In this document: one piece after another, positions 24,128-32,917 of the stretch
Layout of the letters: every line of letters starts with the position of its first letter
Position numbering within the stretch: position 1 is the first letter of the stretch
From: GCA-002050365 sp964237235
Lineage (GTDB): Bacteria; Acidobacteriota; Blastocatellia; Pyrinomonadales; Pyrinomonadaceae
Assembly: GCA_964237235.1 (NCBI GenBank)
Contig: CAXSGY010000011.1
Location: 82,535-146,534 of the forward strand
Direction: 5' to 3'
DNA length: 64,000 bases
Notes under the pieces: model-generated
Told to the model about the DNA's origin: nothing
The model's input: only the letters and a program-made list of their open reading frames with translations
Databases searched by the model: none
Position numbers and translations under genes: made by a program

Positions 24128-25657
24128 TTAATTTTGTTCAACTTTCAGCCAATCGAATTTCGCTTTCGGATTTTCCGTTTTGCCGGCGTAAATAAGCGCG
24201 ACTCGCGCCTCTTCGATATAACCGGCGGCGATTGATTCGCCTATTTTCGTCCAGTTGCTGCCGTCTGTTCCGTAAAAAAAATTGTAGGTTTCGCCGTCTT
24301 TAACGACCATTTGCAAGTAAACCTGCGAACCGCTGAACGCGGTTTCGCCGTTTGTTCGCTGATTATTATTTTCGCGCCGCCAACTATAAACTTTTCCGTT
24401 TTCGACGCTGATGCCGACGGCGTTGCCGCGCCAGCTGTAGCCGGAAAGTCCGACGCGCTCGCCGCTTAATGAAACAAATTTAATCAAAGTGGTTGCCGTA
24501 TAATTACCCGAAACCGTGCGTTCGGCAACAAGGGCTTCGGGTTCGTTTTCGGATTTGCCGTCTGAAATTTTCAAAAAGCCGTTGTCGGTAATTTGCCTTT
24601 GCGAATTGTTAAACGGAAATTGCCAAACCGGATCAAGGTACGAATCGGAAAACATATCCGCGAAAATTTTTTGAAAATTCTGCGTATAATTTTTGAACGG
24701 CGCGGCGGCGGCGGCGGACGCGCCTTTGCCGTCGTTAATCGTCGCCCAGCCGTCCGCAAATTTCACTTCGTCGAGCAGAGCCTCGCGCCCGATGTTAAAG
24801 CCCTGCGAACCTTTGCGATAAGCGTGATACAGCAGAAAATCGCGGTTGTCGGCACTCGAAACGATGCTGCCGTGACCCGGACACTGCCACGTTTCGTTGG
24901 CGGGCAAAATCGGATTCGCCGGATTTTTTTCCCATTTGCCGAGCAGCGTTTTCGAGCGCGCCACGCCGAGCGCGTAATTACAGCTGCGCCCGCAGCAGGC
25001 GTTTCCGGAATAGAATAAATAAAAATATCCGTTGCGCCGCAGAATATACGCGCCTTCGATTACGCCGCCTTCCCACGGTTCGGTGTTGCGAAAAAGTTTT
25101 GCCGGCTTGCCGAGCAGTTTCGTGCCGCTCTCGTCCAATTCCTGCGCGTAAAGCCAGGTCGGTTGCCGGCGGTCGTTGCCGTCTTCCTTCCAAATCAAAT
25201 ACGGTTTGCCGTTTTCGTCGCGCGTGAAATCAGGATCGAGCGAGCCGATTTCCTGGCAGACGAGCGGACCTCTATCGGTATAAATTCCGTCGGGCTTGTC
25301 GGCGGTTGCCACGGCGACGCAGAGCGTGCCTTTTTTATTTTTCCCTTCGTCGCGCCGCGCCGTGTAATAAACGAAAAATCTGCCTTTGTCCTGCGTAATT
25401 TCCGGCGCCCAGAGGTCGCCTTTTGCCCACGCCGGTTTTTGTTTAAAAACCGCGCCGACCGTTTGCCAGTTAATCAAATCTTTAGAATGCAGAATCGGAA
25501 AACCCGGCAGCCAGTCGCCCGTCGTCGCCGTCGCGTAAAAATCATCGCCGACGCGAATAATTGACGGATCGGGAAAATCGCCCGGAATGACCGGATTTTT
25601 GTATATCTGCGCCTGCGCGTTAAAAGCGAAGAAAAGTATCCACAGATAAACACACAT
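24128..25657 (-). CDS. Secreted GH43 glycoside hydrolase, 509 aa
   Basis: A signal peptide (about 1-17, ending NAQAQ) is followed by a five-bladed GH43 propeller with the three catalytic acids visible: D30 in FPDPSIIR (base), D141 in GSLDPDF and E201 in VIEGAYI (acid). A C-terminal beta-sandwich (about 330-509) has the YSWRGNAVGISVENGKVYSWRR pattern of GH43 accessory domains. Family members release L-arabinofuranose, D-xylose or D-galactofuranose. I take the ATG at 25657, because the 52 residues upstream of it are encoded by an intergenic repeat. That start codon itself lies in the repeat arm. Confidence 0.87.
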   Translation of the reverse strand: MCVYLWILFFAFNAQAQIYKNPVIPGDFPDPSIIRVGDDFYATATTGDWLPGFPILHSKDLINWQTVGAVFKQKPAWAKGDLWAPEITQDKGRFFVYYTARRDEGKNKKGTLCVAVATADKPDGIYTDRGPLVCQEIGSLDPDFTRDENGKPYLIWKEDGNDRRQPTWLYAQELDESGTKLLGKPAKLFRNTEPWEGGVIEGAYILRRNGYFYLFYSGNACCGRSCNYALGVARSKTLLGKWEKNPANPILPANETWQCPGHGSIVSSADNRDFLLYHAYRKGSQGFNIGREALLDEVKFADGWATINDGKGASAAAAAPFKNYTQNFQKIFADMFSDSYLDPVWQFPFNNSQRQITDNGFLKISDGKSENEPEALVAERTVSGNYTATTLIKFVSLSGERVGLSGYSWRGNAVGISVENGKVYSWRRENNNQRTNGETAFSGSQVYLQMVVKDGETYNFFYGTDGSNWTKIGESIAAGYIEEARVALIYAGKTENPKAKFDWLKVEQN

Positions 25658-25800
25658 GGACACAGATTTTTTTAAAGTTTGAAGTTTGAAATCTGAAATC
25701 TGAAATCTGAAATCTACAACTCGAAATTTGAAATTTGAAATCTTAAATCCAAAATTCAAAACCCGAAATCCTTTTCTGTATCTGTGTGTATCTGTGAAAA
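25631..25800. repeat. CCACAGAT-type hairpin repeat (family B) overlapping the GH43 start
   Basis: Left arm ATCCACAGATAAACACAC (near 25640) and right arm GTGTGTATCTGTGAAAAT (near 25785) pair. Between them are runs of the words GAAATCT and GAAATTT. The left arm contains the start codon and first codons (M-C-V-Y-L-W) of the GH43 signal peptide on the minus strand. Confidence 0.8.
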
Positions 25801-25864
25801 TTTCTGGTTTCATATCTTTAATTGCTTCTCAAAGGTTGCGTATTTAAAGTTTTACAAGCGTCCT

Positions 25865-25945
25865 TTTTTTCGTGTTTTTTCGTGACTATCGCGGACAGCT
25901 TCTTAAAAAACCTTTCCACTAATCACACGAAACGACACGAAAAAG
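25865..25945. repeat. CACGAAT-type hairpin repeat, diverged (family A)
   Basis: TTTTTTCGTG and CACGAAAAAG mark the outer ends, with TATCGCGGACAG and CCACTAATCACACGAAACGAC inside. It sits just upstream of the GH43 element, before the permease stop. Confidence 0.6.
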
Positions 25946-25983
25946 AAACACGAAACGACTTAATTTGGTAATCGCCGAAAATT

Positions 25984-26940
25984 TTAATTCATTTTCGGAC
26001 GCTGGATGTAAACCGCAAGCAAAATAATCGCCGCTTTGATGACGAGCGAGTATGAAAATTTGATGCCGTTCATATTAAAGCTCGTCGTGATAATCTGCAT
26101 TATCAACGCGCCGATAACCGTGCCGATAACCGTCGCGCGTCCGCCCGTGAGAGCCGTGCCGCCGACGACCGTCGCCGCAATCGCGTCGAGTTCGATGCCG
26201 TCGCCGACCTTCGATGCGTCGGACGCGCCCAAACGCGCCGTGTAAATCAATCCGGCGAGCGCGGCTAAAAATCCGCTCAACGCATACACCGAAATCTTCG
26301 TCCAGTTGACGCGCACGCCCGACAAACGCGCCGCGTTTTCGTTGCCGCCGACGGCGACGATATAGCGTCCGAAAATTGTCGAGCGTAAAAAGAAAATAGC
26401 GAACGCGATTGCCGCGACGAGCAGAATTATTTGAAACGGAATGCCCGCAATTTCGCCTTTGCCGAGATACTCAAACGCGTCGTTACTGAATGGAATCAAC
26501 TGTCCGCCGTTGCTGATGACCTGCGCGATGCCGCGACCGGCAATCAAAACCGCGAGCGTGATAATAATCGGCTGAATTTTAAAGCCCGCGATTAACGCTC
26601 CGCTTATCGCGCCGACTAATAAACCGACTATTAAACCTGCAATAATCGCCGCGCCCGCGCCGTAGTCGAGCGAAACAGCCGCGACCGCCGAAGCAATCGC
26701 CATCACTGAGCCGACCGACAAATCAATGCCGCCCGTCGCAATCACAAACGTCATTCCGATTGCCACCAACATCGTCGGCGTAACCTGTACGAGGATATTT
26801 CGGAAATTACCCGCGTCGGCAAAATTCGACGTGAAAATGAGGTTAATGACAAGCAGTAAAATGAGCGCGGCGAGTGCGCCGTAAGTCGGCGCGTAATCGG
26901 CAATTTTGAAGTCTTTATTTTTAACTGTCGCTTCCGCCAT
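25984..26940 (-). CDS. Sugar ABC transporter permease, YtfT-like, 318 aa
   Basis: An RbsC-type permease with about nine membrane segments. LVAIGMTFVIATGGIDLSVGSVMAIA and GIELDAIAATVVGGTALTGG follow YtfT of the galactofuranose importer closely. Having two different permeases (this and 22925-23920) with one ATPase is typical of that system and not of simple ribose importers. It is separated from the ATPase gene by the GH5-like gene, all on the same strand. Confidence 0.87.
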   Translation of the reverse strand: MAEATVKNKDFKIADYAPTYGALAALILLLVINLIFTSNFADAGNFRNILVQVTPTMLVAIGMTFVIATGGIDLSVGSVMAIASAVAAVSLDYGAGAAIIAGLIVGLLVGAISGALIAGFKIQPIIITLAVLIAGRGIAQVISNGGQLIPFSNDAFEYLGKGEIAGIPFQIILLVAAIAFAIFFLRSTIFGRYIVAVGGNENAARLSGVRVNWTKISVYALSGFLAALAGLIYTARLGASDASKVGDGIELDAIAATVVGGTALTGGRATVIGTVIGALIMQIITTSFNMNGIKFSYSLVIKAAIILLAVYIQRPKMN

Positions 26941-27005
26941 AAAAATTATTTTTTAACGCCGATGATAAATATAATCGTTCAATTTTTAAAGATTAACTTT
27001 GTAAC

Positions 27006-27163
27006 AGGTGATAGTTGATAACTGATAGATGATAGATTTTATCGTCCGTCATCTTCAATCTTTCATCTAGATCGAATCGTTGCGTATACCTGCCAATGAT
27101 TATTCGTTTTCAAATCCTTTTCTGCATCCGCTTTTATCCGGCGTTCATCTGCGGTTAATTTCG
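27006..27163. repeat. Mixed low-complexity and CCACAGAT-type repeat remnants
   Basis: 27010-27070 is a run of GATAGTTGATAACTGATAGATGATAG words answered by a CATCTTCAATCTTTCATC stretch. 27118-27160 (TTTTATCCGGCGTTCATCTGCGGTTAAT) is the right arm of family B. No gene is seen in 26941-27166. Confidence 0.55.
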
Positions 27164-27166
27164 GCT

Positions 27167-28291
27167 TTAACTTGTCAGCCGTTTAATCAATTCGGTTTCC
27201 TCGCGCAAATAAGGCGTTCCGTCAGTGCGGAAAACATCGTGAAACCAAATCCACGGTTGATATTCGATATACGGATGCTCCCACGAATCCCAGGGAAAAT
27301 TCGTCTGCGATTTGCCCTGCACAAAACCCCAGTTGATTGCGCCGACGTTATATTTTTTGGCAACCGGCAAATCGCCGACGAACGTCGAACCGCGCGGTCG
27401 CGCCATATATTCGCTGCAAATAATTGGACGGTTATAACGCTGTAGTTGTTTGATTATTTTCTCGAACAGCGCGGCATCGTCATAATTGTGAAAAGTAATG
27501 ACATCCGACATTTCAAGCTGAATTTTTTCGGTCGCCGTTAATTTATCGTCCGCCGAATAATCGCCTTTCCAAACGCCCGAAGTGAGCGGCTGTTCGGGAT
27601 TAACGGAATGCGCCCAGTCAAAAACCTGCGGCAGAAGTTTGTTGACGATTTCGACTTTATTTTTCGGGTCTTGTTTGGCGTATTCGTTGCCGTTTTGATT
27701 GTCCGGTTCGTTCCAGACATCCCACGCGGCGATGCGTCTGTCTTTGGCGAAACTGCCGACAATATCTTTGACGTATTTTTCCAGCCGCGCATATTCTGCC
27801 GGATTTTCCAGAGCCATCGCGCCCGGCGACTGCACCCAGCCGGAGTTGTGAATTCCGGGCATCGGCGCGCGCTGTTTGCCGATTTTCGGATTCGGGTCCC
27901 AGACCGAATCGAAAATTACGAGCATCGGTTTGATGTGGTGTTTCGCGCAAATTTGCAGAAACTGTTCGAGGCGTTTTTTGAAGCTCGCCTTGTCCTGCTC
28001 ATACGCCAGATCGTGCAGAAAAACGCGCATCGTGTTCATTCCGATTGACTGCGCCCAGCCGAGTTCGAGGTCAATTCGTTTCGGGTCGAAAGTGTCGGCT
28101 TGCCACATTTCAAGCGGATTAATCGCCGACGCGGGAACGAAATTCGAGCCGACGAGCCAGCCCTGTTTCGCATACCAATCCTTCGCTTTTTGTTCCGTCC
28201 ATTTTCCCTGTGCGAAAACGCCCGCCGCGCACAAGACAAAAATGATTGATTGAGCGAAAAGCAGGCGCGAAATTTTTGATATTTTATTCAT
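27167..28291 (-). CDS. Secreted GH5-like (clan GH-A) glycoside hydrolase, 374 aa
   Basis: A signal peptide (1-28) precedes a TIM-barrel with the clan GH-A pair: acid/base E195 in DVWNEPDN and nucleophile E294 in ICSEYM. Other barrel motifs are GMNTMRVFLHD (near 84) and PMLVIFDSVWDP. The length fits a single catalytic domain with no binding module. Such enzymes cut beta-linked polysaccharides; GH5 also includes galactofuranosidases, so the assignment to a furanose locus is plausible but not proven. It lies between the transporter permease and ATPase genes. Confidence 0.85.
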   Translation of the reverse strand: MNKISKISRLLFAQSIIFVLCAAGVFAQGKWTEQKAKDWYAKQGWLVGSNFVPASAINPLEMWQADTFDPKRIDLELGWAQSIGMNTMRVFLHDLAYEQDKASFKKRLEQFLQICAKHHIKPMLVIFDSVWDPNPKIGKQRAPMPGIHNSGWVQSPGAMALENPAEYARLEKYVKDIVGSFAKDRRIAAWDVWNEPDNQNGNEYAKQDPKNKVEIVNKLLPQVFDWAHSVNPEQPLTSGVWKGDYSADDKLTATEKIQLEMSDVITFHNYDDAALFEKIIKQLQRYNRPIICSEYMARPRGSTFVGDLPVAKKYNVGAINWGFVQGKSQTNFPWDSWEHPYIEYQPWIWFHDVFRTDGTPYLREETELIKRLTS

Positions 28292-28345
28292 TTTAATTTT
28301 CTATAAATAAATTTTGTAAAATTATTTATAAACCGGATTTTTTTT

Positions 28346-28564
28346 GTCATCAAAGATGAAGGAGCCCGAATTTTCTTTGTCATCGAAGATGACTAACAAC
28401 ATAGCGTAGGGTGAAACCCTACGAATATGGTCAAATTCAATCGCTCGCCGAAGGTGAGCAACAATCAACATTCGGTTTTTCGTCGCTAAAAGTGACGAAA
28501 AACCTCGCATCGTCAACGTAGTAGGGTTTCACCCTACGCTATGTTGTCAGTCGCCTTTGGCGAC
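28346..28564. repeat. Cluster of REP-like hairpins inside a larger inverted repeat
   Basis: Five short hairpins occur in 220 bases: GTCATCAAAGATGA (28346), GTCATCGAAGATGAC (28379), CTCGCCGAAGGTGAG (28444), one with arms GTTTTTCGTCGC/GTGACGAAAAAC (28475-28503), and GTCGCCTTTGGCGAC (28550). A longer pair of 30-base arms (28393-28422 and 28521-28550, 29 of 30 matching) carries GTAGGGTTTCACCCTACG. The right end encodes the last residues of the ABC ATPase. Confidence 0.85.
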
Positions 28565-30099
28565 GAAATCCGGTTTTCGCGGGCAGAGTTTCCCTCCGCC
28601 ATCGCGTTGATAATCGCGTCCTGCGAAATTTCCGATTTGTGCAGTTCGGCGACGAGTTCGCCGTCGCGCATCACGACGACGCGCGAGCTGCCTTCGACCA
28701 ATTCCTCGAGTTCGCTTGAAATCATCAATACGCCCAAACCTTCGTTCGCCAGCTCGTTGACGAGCTTTTGAATTTCGCCTTTCGCGCCGATGTCTATGCC
28801 GCGCGTCGGTTCGTCCAACAGCAAAAATTTCGGATTTTTGCAGAGCCACCGCGCCAGCAAAACCTTCTGCTGATTGCCGCCGGAAAGCTCGCGGATTTTC
28901 TGGTCTGCGCTCGACGCTTTGATGCCGAGCCGCTTCATATATTTATCGACAATCGCGTCCTGTTTCGCGCGGCTCACGATGCCCGCGCTCGTCAATGCCG
29001 GAAGAGCAGCCAGCGTCATATTTTCCCTGACCGACCATTCGGGAATGATGCCTTCGGCTTTGCGGTCTTCGGATAAAAAAGCGATTCCGGCGTTAATCGC
29101 GTCGCTCGGCGAACTCAAATTTAAAGGCTTGCCGTCGAGATAAACTTTGCCGCCGTCAACTTTGTCCGCGCCGAACACAGCGCGGGCGACATCTGTGCGC
29201 CCCGAACCTAAAAGTCCAGCCATTCCGAGAATTTCGCGGTGTCCGGCTTGAAGCGAAACGTTTTTCAAACGCCGTCCGCGATTTAAATTTTCGGTCTTCA
29301 AAAGCGGAACCGATTCGTGAGTTTCCCGATGTTCGCCGAACGCCGTCGCGCCTTTTTTCTCCAATTCTTCGCGCTGTTTGCCGAGCATCATACAAATTAA
29401 ATCAATGCGTTCGAGTCCCGCCAAATCGCGCGTCCCGACTAATTTGCCGTCGCGCAAAACCGTCACTTTGTCGCAGACCGCATACAGTTCGTCGAAGCGG
29501 TGCGAGATATAGACAATTGCCGTTCCCTGTTCCTTCAAGCGGCGAATCACCTCGTATAAAATTCCGACTTCCTTTTCGGTCAAGCTGCTCGTCGGCTCGT
29601 CCAAAACCAGAACTTTTGCGCCCAAAGAAACGCCTCTCGCAATTGCAATCATCTGCCGCAGAGCGATATTCAAGCTGCCGAGTTCGGCTTTCGGATTGAT
29701 GTTCAAACCGAGATTTCGCAGAAGCTCGCCCGCCTCGCGGTTCATTTTCGCCCAATCCACAAAACCGAATTTGCGCGGCTCGCCCCCCAGATAAATATTT
29801 TCGGCGACTGTTCGATACATCAGCAGATTGACTTCCTGATAAACGGCGACGACACCGGCGCGATTCGCGTCTTCGGGCGAACGAAAATTGACCGGCTGAC
29901 CTTCGAGAAAAACCTCGCCGCCGTCGCGCAGATACGCGCCGGTCAACACTTTAATCAAAGTAGATTTCCCCGCGCCGTTTTCGCCGACGAGCGAATGCAC
30001 TTCGCCTCTTTCAAGCGTCAAATCAACGCCGTCGAGCGCGGCAACGCCGGAAAAAACCTTTCTGATATTCTGCATCCGCAAAAGCGGTTCGTTATTCAT
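28534..30099 (-). CDS. Sugar ABC importer ATPase, YtfR/RbsA-like, 521 aa
   Basis: A double-ATPase protein. The first half has Walker A VGENGAGKST (about 37-46) and Walker B KVLVLDEPTSSL; the second half has the usual degenerate Walker A (GLLGSGRTD), LSGGNQQKVLLARWL and LLLDEPTRGID. It should energise uptake with the two permeases at 22925 and 25984 and the binding protein at 30186. The C-terminal residues RISSPKATDNIA are encoded by hairpin repeat DNA, so the original stop was probably replaced when the repeat inserted. Confidence 0.92.
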   Translation of the reverse strand: MNNEPLLRMQNIRKVFSGVAALDGVDLTLERGEVHSLVGENGAGKSTLIKVLTGAYLRDGGEVFLEGQPVNFRSPEDANRAGVVAVYQEVNLLMYRTVAENIYLGGEPRKFGFVDWAKMNREAGELLRNLGLNINPKAELGSLNIALRQMIAIARGVSLGAKVLVLDEPTSSLTEKEVGILYEVIRRLKEQGTAIVYISHRFDELYAVCDKVTVLRDGKLVGTRDLAGLERIDLICMMLGKQREELEKKGATAFGEHRETHESVPLLKTENLNRGRRLKNVSLQAGHREILGMAGLLGSGRTDVARAVFGADKVDGGKVYLDGKPLNLSSPSDAINAGIAFLSEDRKAEGIIPEWSVRENMTLAALPALTSAGIVSRAKQDAIVDKYMKRLGIKASSADQKIRELSGGNQQKVLLARWLCKNPKFLLLDEPTRGIDIGAKGEIQKLVNELANEGLGVLMISSELEELVEGSSRVVVMRDGELVAELHKSEISQDAIINAMAEGNSARENRISSPKATDNIA

Positions 30100-30110
30100 A
30101 AAATGGGGAC

Positions 30111-30180
30111 TGGAAAATGGAAAATGGAAAATGGAAAATGAAACGGTTTTAATTTTCCATTTTTAATTTTCCATTTTCCA
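30111..30180. repeat. Word-repeat hairpin (GGAAAAT)n
   Basis: Left arm TGGAAAATGGAAAATGG... (30111-30140) faces TTTTCCATTTTTAATTTTCC (30151-30180). It lies between the binding-protein stop and the ATPase start and could act as an attenuator that lowers ATPase expression. Confidence 0.8.
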
Positions 30181-30185
30181 CTGTT

Positions 30186-31169
30186 TTAATACGCTTCGGC
30201 GGCGAATTGTCCGGCGTTTGCCGTGTCGAAAAATCTATCCGAATTAATAATTTTCGGCGGAATTTGTTCGCCCTTCAAAAGTTTTTCATACGTGTCGAAA
30301 GCGATCGGACCGAAGCGCGGATTGCATTCGACCGTGACGTTCATATCGCCCGACTGAATCGCTTCGAGCGCGCTTTTTTGTCCGTCAACCGACACGACTT
30401 TGACATCTTTGCCCGGATTCATTCCGGCGGCTTTCAACGCCTGAATCGCGCCGAGAGCCATTTCGTCGTTGTGCGTGTAAACGACCGTGATGTTTTTGCC
30501 GTTCGCCTGAATCAAATTTTCCATCACCTTCTGTCCTTCGGCGCGCGTAAAATTGGCAGGCTGCGAAGCGAGAACTTTGATGTCGGGACTCGATTTAATC
30601 GCGTCCATAAATCCCTGATTGCGGTCACGCGCGACGGACGCACCCGCCGTGCCTTCAAGAATAATCACGCCGGCTTTGCCGTTCGTATTTTTGACGACCC
30701 ATTCGCCGACCTTCTGCCCTTCTTCGATAAAATTCGAGCCGATAAAAGTGATGTAATCTTCGCCGACTTTTCCGGCGGCTTCGCGGTCAATCAGGAAAAC
30801 GGGAATCTTCGCTTCTTTGGCTTTTTGCAGAGTGGCTTCGAGACCTTCAAATTCGCGCGGCGCGAGGAAAATCGCTGAAACGCGGCGGGCAATTAAATCT
30901 TCCAGATCGGAAACCTGTTTCGAGGTTTGCCCTTGCGCGTCGGTCAGGACGAGTTCGTAACCGCGCTTTGCCGCCTCATCGCGCATCGAAGCGGTTTCGG
31001 CGATGCGCCACGGACCGTTGTTTTCCATCTGCGAAAAGCCGACGATTTTTTTGCCGCCGCTCGTCCCGCCGTTGTTTGCCGAATTGCTGCCGCCCGCCGG
31101 TTTGCGCTCACATCCGAAAGCAAAAGCGACGATCAAAATTGTGATTAAGCTGAAAATTCTCTGTTTCAT
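30186..31169 (-). CDS. Sugar-binding lipoprotein of an ABC importer, YtfQ-like, 327 aa
   Basis: A lipoprotein signal peptide (lipobox AFGC, C19) precedes a Peripla_BP_4 fold. The stretches VGFSQMENNGPWRIAETAS, EGTAGASVARDRNQGF, SQPANFTRAEGQKVMENLI and TVVYTHNDEMALGAIQALKAAG match E. coli YtfQ, the galactofuranose-binding protein, more closely than RbsB. It should capture a furanose sugar in the periplasm. It heads the importer set that continues with the ATPase and two permeases downstream. Confidence 0.88.
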   Translation of the reverse strand: MKQRIFSLITILIVAFAFGCERKPAGGSNSANNGGTSGGKKIVGFSQMENNGPWRIAETASMRDEAAKRGYELVLTDAQGQTSKQVSDLEDLIARRVSAIFLAPREFEGLEATLQKAKEAKIPVFLIDREAAGKVGEDYITFIGSNFIEEGQKVGEWVVKNTNGKAGVIILEGTAGASVARDRNQGFMDAIKSSPDIKVLASQPANFTRAEGQKVMENLIQANGKNITVVYTHNDEMALGAIQALKAAGMNPGKDVKVVSVDGQKSALEAIQSGDMNVTVECNPRFGPIAFDTYEKLLKGEQIPPKIINSDRFFDTANAGQFAAEAY

Positions 31170-31183
31170 AAATTTAAAAGTTC

Positions 31184-31274
31184 GTGATTTTGTGTGATAT
31201 TTCTGATTTTTTTTCGTTTGCGAATCACACTAAAATTACCGGATTTTTTCGTGTTTCTTTTTGTGATTAATAAA
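31184..31274. repeat. CACGAAT-type repeat, decayed (family A)
   Basis: TTCGTGATTTTGTGTGATA, GCGAATCACACTAAAA and TTCGTGTTTCTTTTTGTGATTA are recognisable pieces; pairing is imperfect. Confidence 0.5.
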
Positions 31275-31282
31275 TAGATTTT

Positions 31283-32905
31283 TTATTTCGACGGCGTGAT
31301 TCGCAAAAATCCGAAGCGCGCCGAAGCGTTCGCCGCGCCGCCCGTGTAGAGCGCGACGCGCACGCCTCTATCCCAGGGCGGCAGAAATGCGCCGTCCACT
31401 TCCGCGCCGATTTCCGTTTCCTTCATTCCGTCGGCTAAGGCTGAAAATCGAAATAAATGTCCGTCCCGCGCCGTCATTGTCAGCAAAACCGATTTTGGAG
31501 ATTTAGAATTGAACGGAACGGCGGCGAGCGTTTCCTGTTTGTTTTGAACGCGCCGCCATAAAATTAATTGTCCGTCTTTGATGCCCGCGCCGAGCGCGTT
31601 TTCATTGTCGCCATAGGCGGAAATTCCGGCAATCGCGCCTTTCGCCTGCTTGTCGAAATCAATCTGAGTTTGCGCCGCGTAATCGCCCACGGTCGTCGAG
31701 CGCGCCATAATCGCGCCGATTTCATTCGCGCTTTGCGAAGCGTTCGGCGACAAAACCAGAAAGCCTTTTTCGAGGCGGTAATTCGGCACGTTATTTTGCT
31801 GCCAGACCCAGCCAAAATTTAGGTTTCGCGTTTTGAAATCATCGAAAAAATTATATTCGGCGTTGCGTTCGGCGATTCCCAAAGGCGAAGCGGATTGTTT
31901 GCTCGGACCTTTGCCGTCGTTAATCGTCGCCCAGCCGTCGGCAAATTTCACTTCATCGAGTAACGCCTGCCGTCCGACGTAAACCGTATCCTTCGGATCG
32001 TAAGCGTGATACAACAGCCACGTTTTGCCGCTCTTATCGGCGACAATCGTGCCGTGTCCGGGACATTTCCAATCGTCGTTGCCCTTCAAAATCGGATTCG
32101 CCGGACTTTTTTCCCACGTTCCTAAAAGCGTTTTTGAACGCGCCACGCCGAGCGCGTATTTACATTCGCGCCCGCAGCAGGCGTTGCCCGAATAAAAAAG
32201 ATAAAACCAGCCGTCGCGCCGGACGATATACGCGCCTTCGACCAGATTTCCTTCCCAGGTGTTCGGATCGTTTCGCAAAAGCTCGTGTTTTTCGCCGATT
32301 AATTTGTAATTTTTATCATCAAGTTCTTGCGCCCAGAGCGGTGTCGGTTTTTGGACGCTGTTGCCATCTTCTTTCCATACGACGAACAATTTTCCGTTTT
32401 CGTCGCGAATCGGAAACGGATCAATCGAACCCGCGTCCAGACACGACAACGCGCCGTGATCCGTATAAGGTCCCGTCGGTTTGGCGGCGGTGGCGACGGC
32501 GACGCAAAGATTCGCCCCTTTCTTTCGCGCCACGTAAAAAACGTAGAATTTTCCTTTGTCCTGCCAGATTTCCGGCGCCCAATAATTACCGACCGACCAT
32601 TCGGGTCTTTTGGGAAAAACCTCGCCGACGATTTCCCAGTTGACCAAATCCGTCGAATGCAAAATAGGAAATTCGGGCGACCATTCGGAAGAGGTCGCCG
32701 TCGCATAAAAATCCGCGCCGACGCGAATAATTGACGGGTCTGGATAATCTCCGGCGATGACCGGATTTGTGAAAAATGCTTTTTTCTGCGCCGCGCCGTT
32801 CGTAATTGAGAAGAGCGCGAATAAAATCAACCACGCAAATTTGACGGTCAAATAAATTGCCTGTTTTCCCGTTTTCGATTTCAAATTTTCTTTTTTTATC
32901 ACCAA
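31283..32905 (-). CDS. Secreted GH43 glycoside hydrolase, 540 aa
   Basis: It is a paralogue of the GH43 at 24128-25657: same propeller, same C-terminal beta-sandwich, and shared stretches such as FYLFYSGNACCGRECKYALGVARSKTLLG. Catalytic acids are D56 (YPDPSIIR), D162 (GSIDPFP) and E223 (LVEGAYI). The signal peptide is about 1-39. Two similar but not identical GH43 enzymes suggest different linkages of the same glycan. It lies between the LacI regulator and the YtfQ-like binding protein. Confidence 0.87.
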   Translation of the reverse strand: MVIKKENLKSKTGKQAIYLTVKFAWLILFALFSITNGAAQKKAFFTNPVIAGDYPDPSIIRVGADFYATATSSEWSPEFPILHSTDLVNWEIVGEVFPKRPEWSVGNYWAPEIWQDKGKFYVFYVARKKGANLCVAVATAAKPTGPYTDHGALSCLDAGSIDPFPIRDENGKLFVVWKEDGNSVQKPTPLWAQELDDKNYKLIGEKHELLRNDPNTWEGNLVEGAYIVRRDGWFYLFYSGNACCGRECKYALGVARSKTLLGTWEKSPANPILKGNDDWKCPGHGTIVADKSGKTWLLYHAYDPKDTVYVGRQALLDEVKFADGWATINDGKGPSKQSASPLGIAERNAEYNFFDDFKTRNLNFGWVWQQNNVPNYRLEKGFLVLSPNASQSANEIGAIMARSTTVGDYAAQTQIDFDKQAKGAIAGISAYGDNENALGAGIKDGQLILWRRVQNKQETLAAVPFNSKSPKSVLLTMTARDGHLFRFSALADGMKETEIGAEVDGAFLPPWDRGVRVALYTGGAANASARFGFLRITPSK

Positions 32906-32917
32906 ACCTTACCTCAT

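Noticed and set aside
24571..25564. Several 60-140-codon frames opposite or within GH43, GH5 and galT
   Set aside because: Arg-rich shadow frames of GC-biased codons, without starts or family motifs.
25658..25813. A 52-residue N-terminal extension of the GH43 protein
   Set aside because: It is encoded entirely by repeat DNA and would place a signal peptide in the middle of the protein.
28346..28564. A CRISPR array
   Set aside because: The units are different hairpins, not equal direct repeats with unique spacers.
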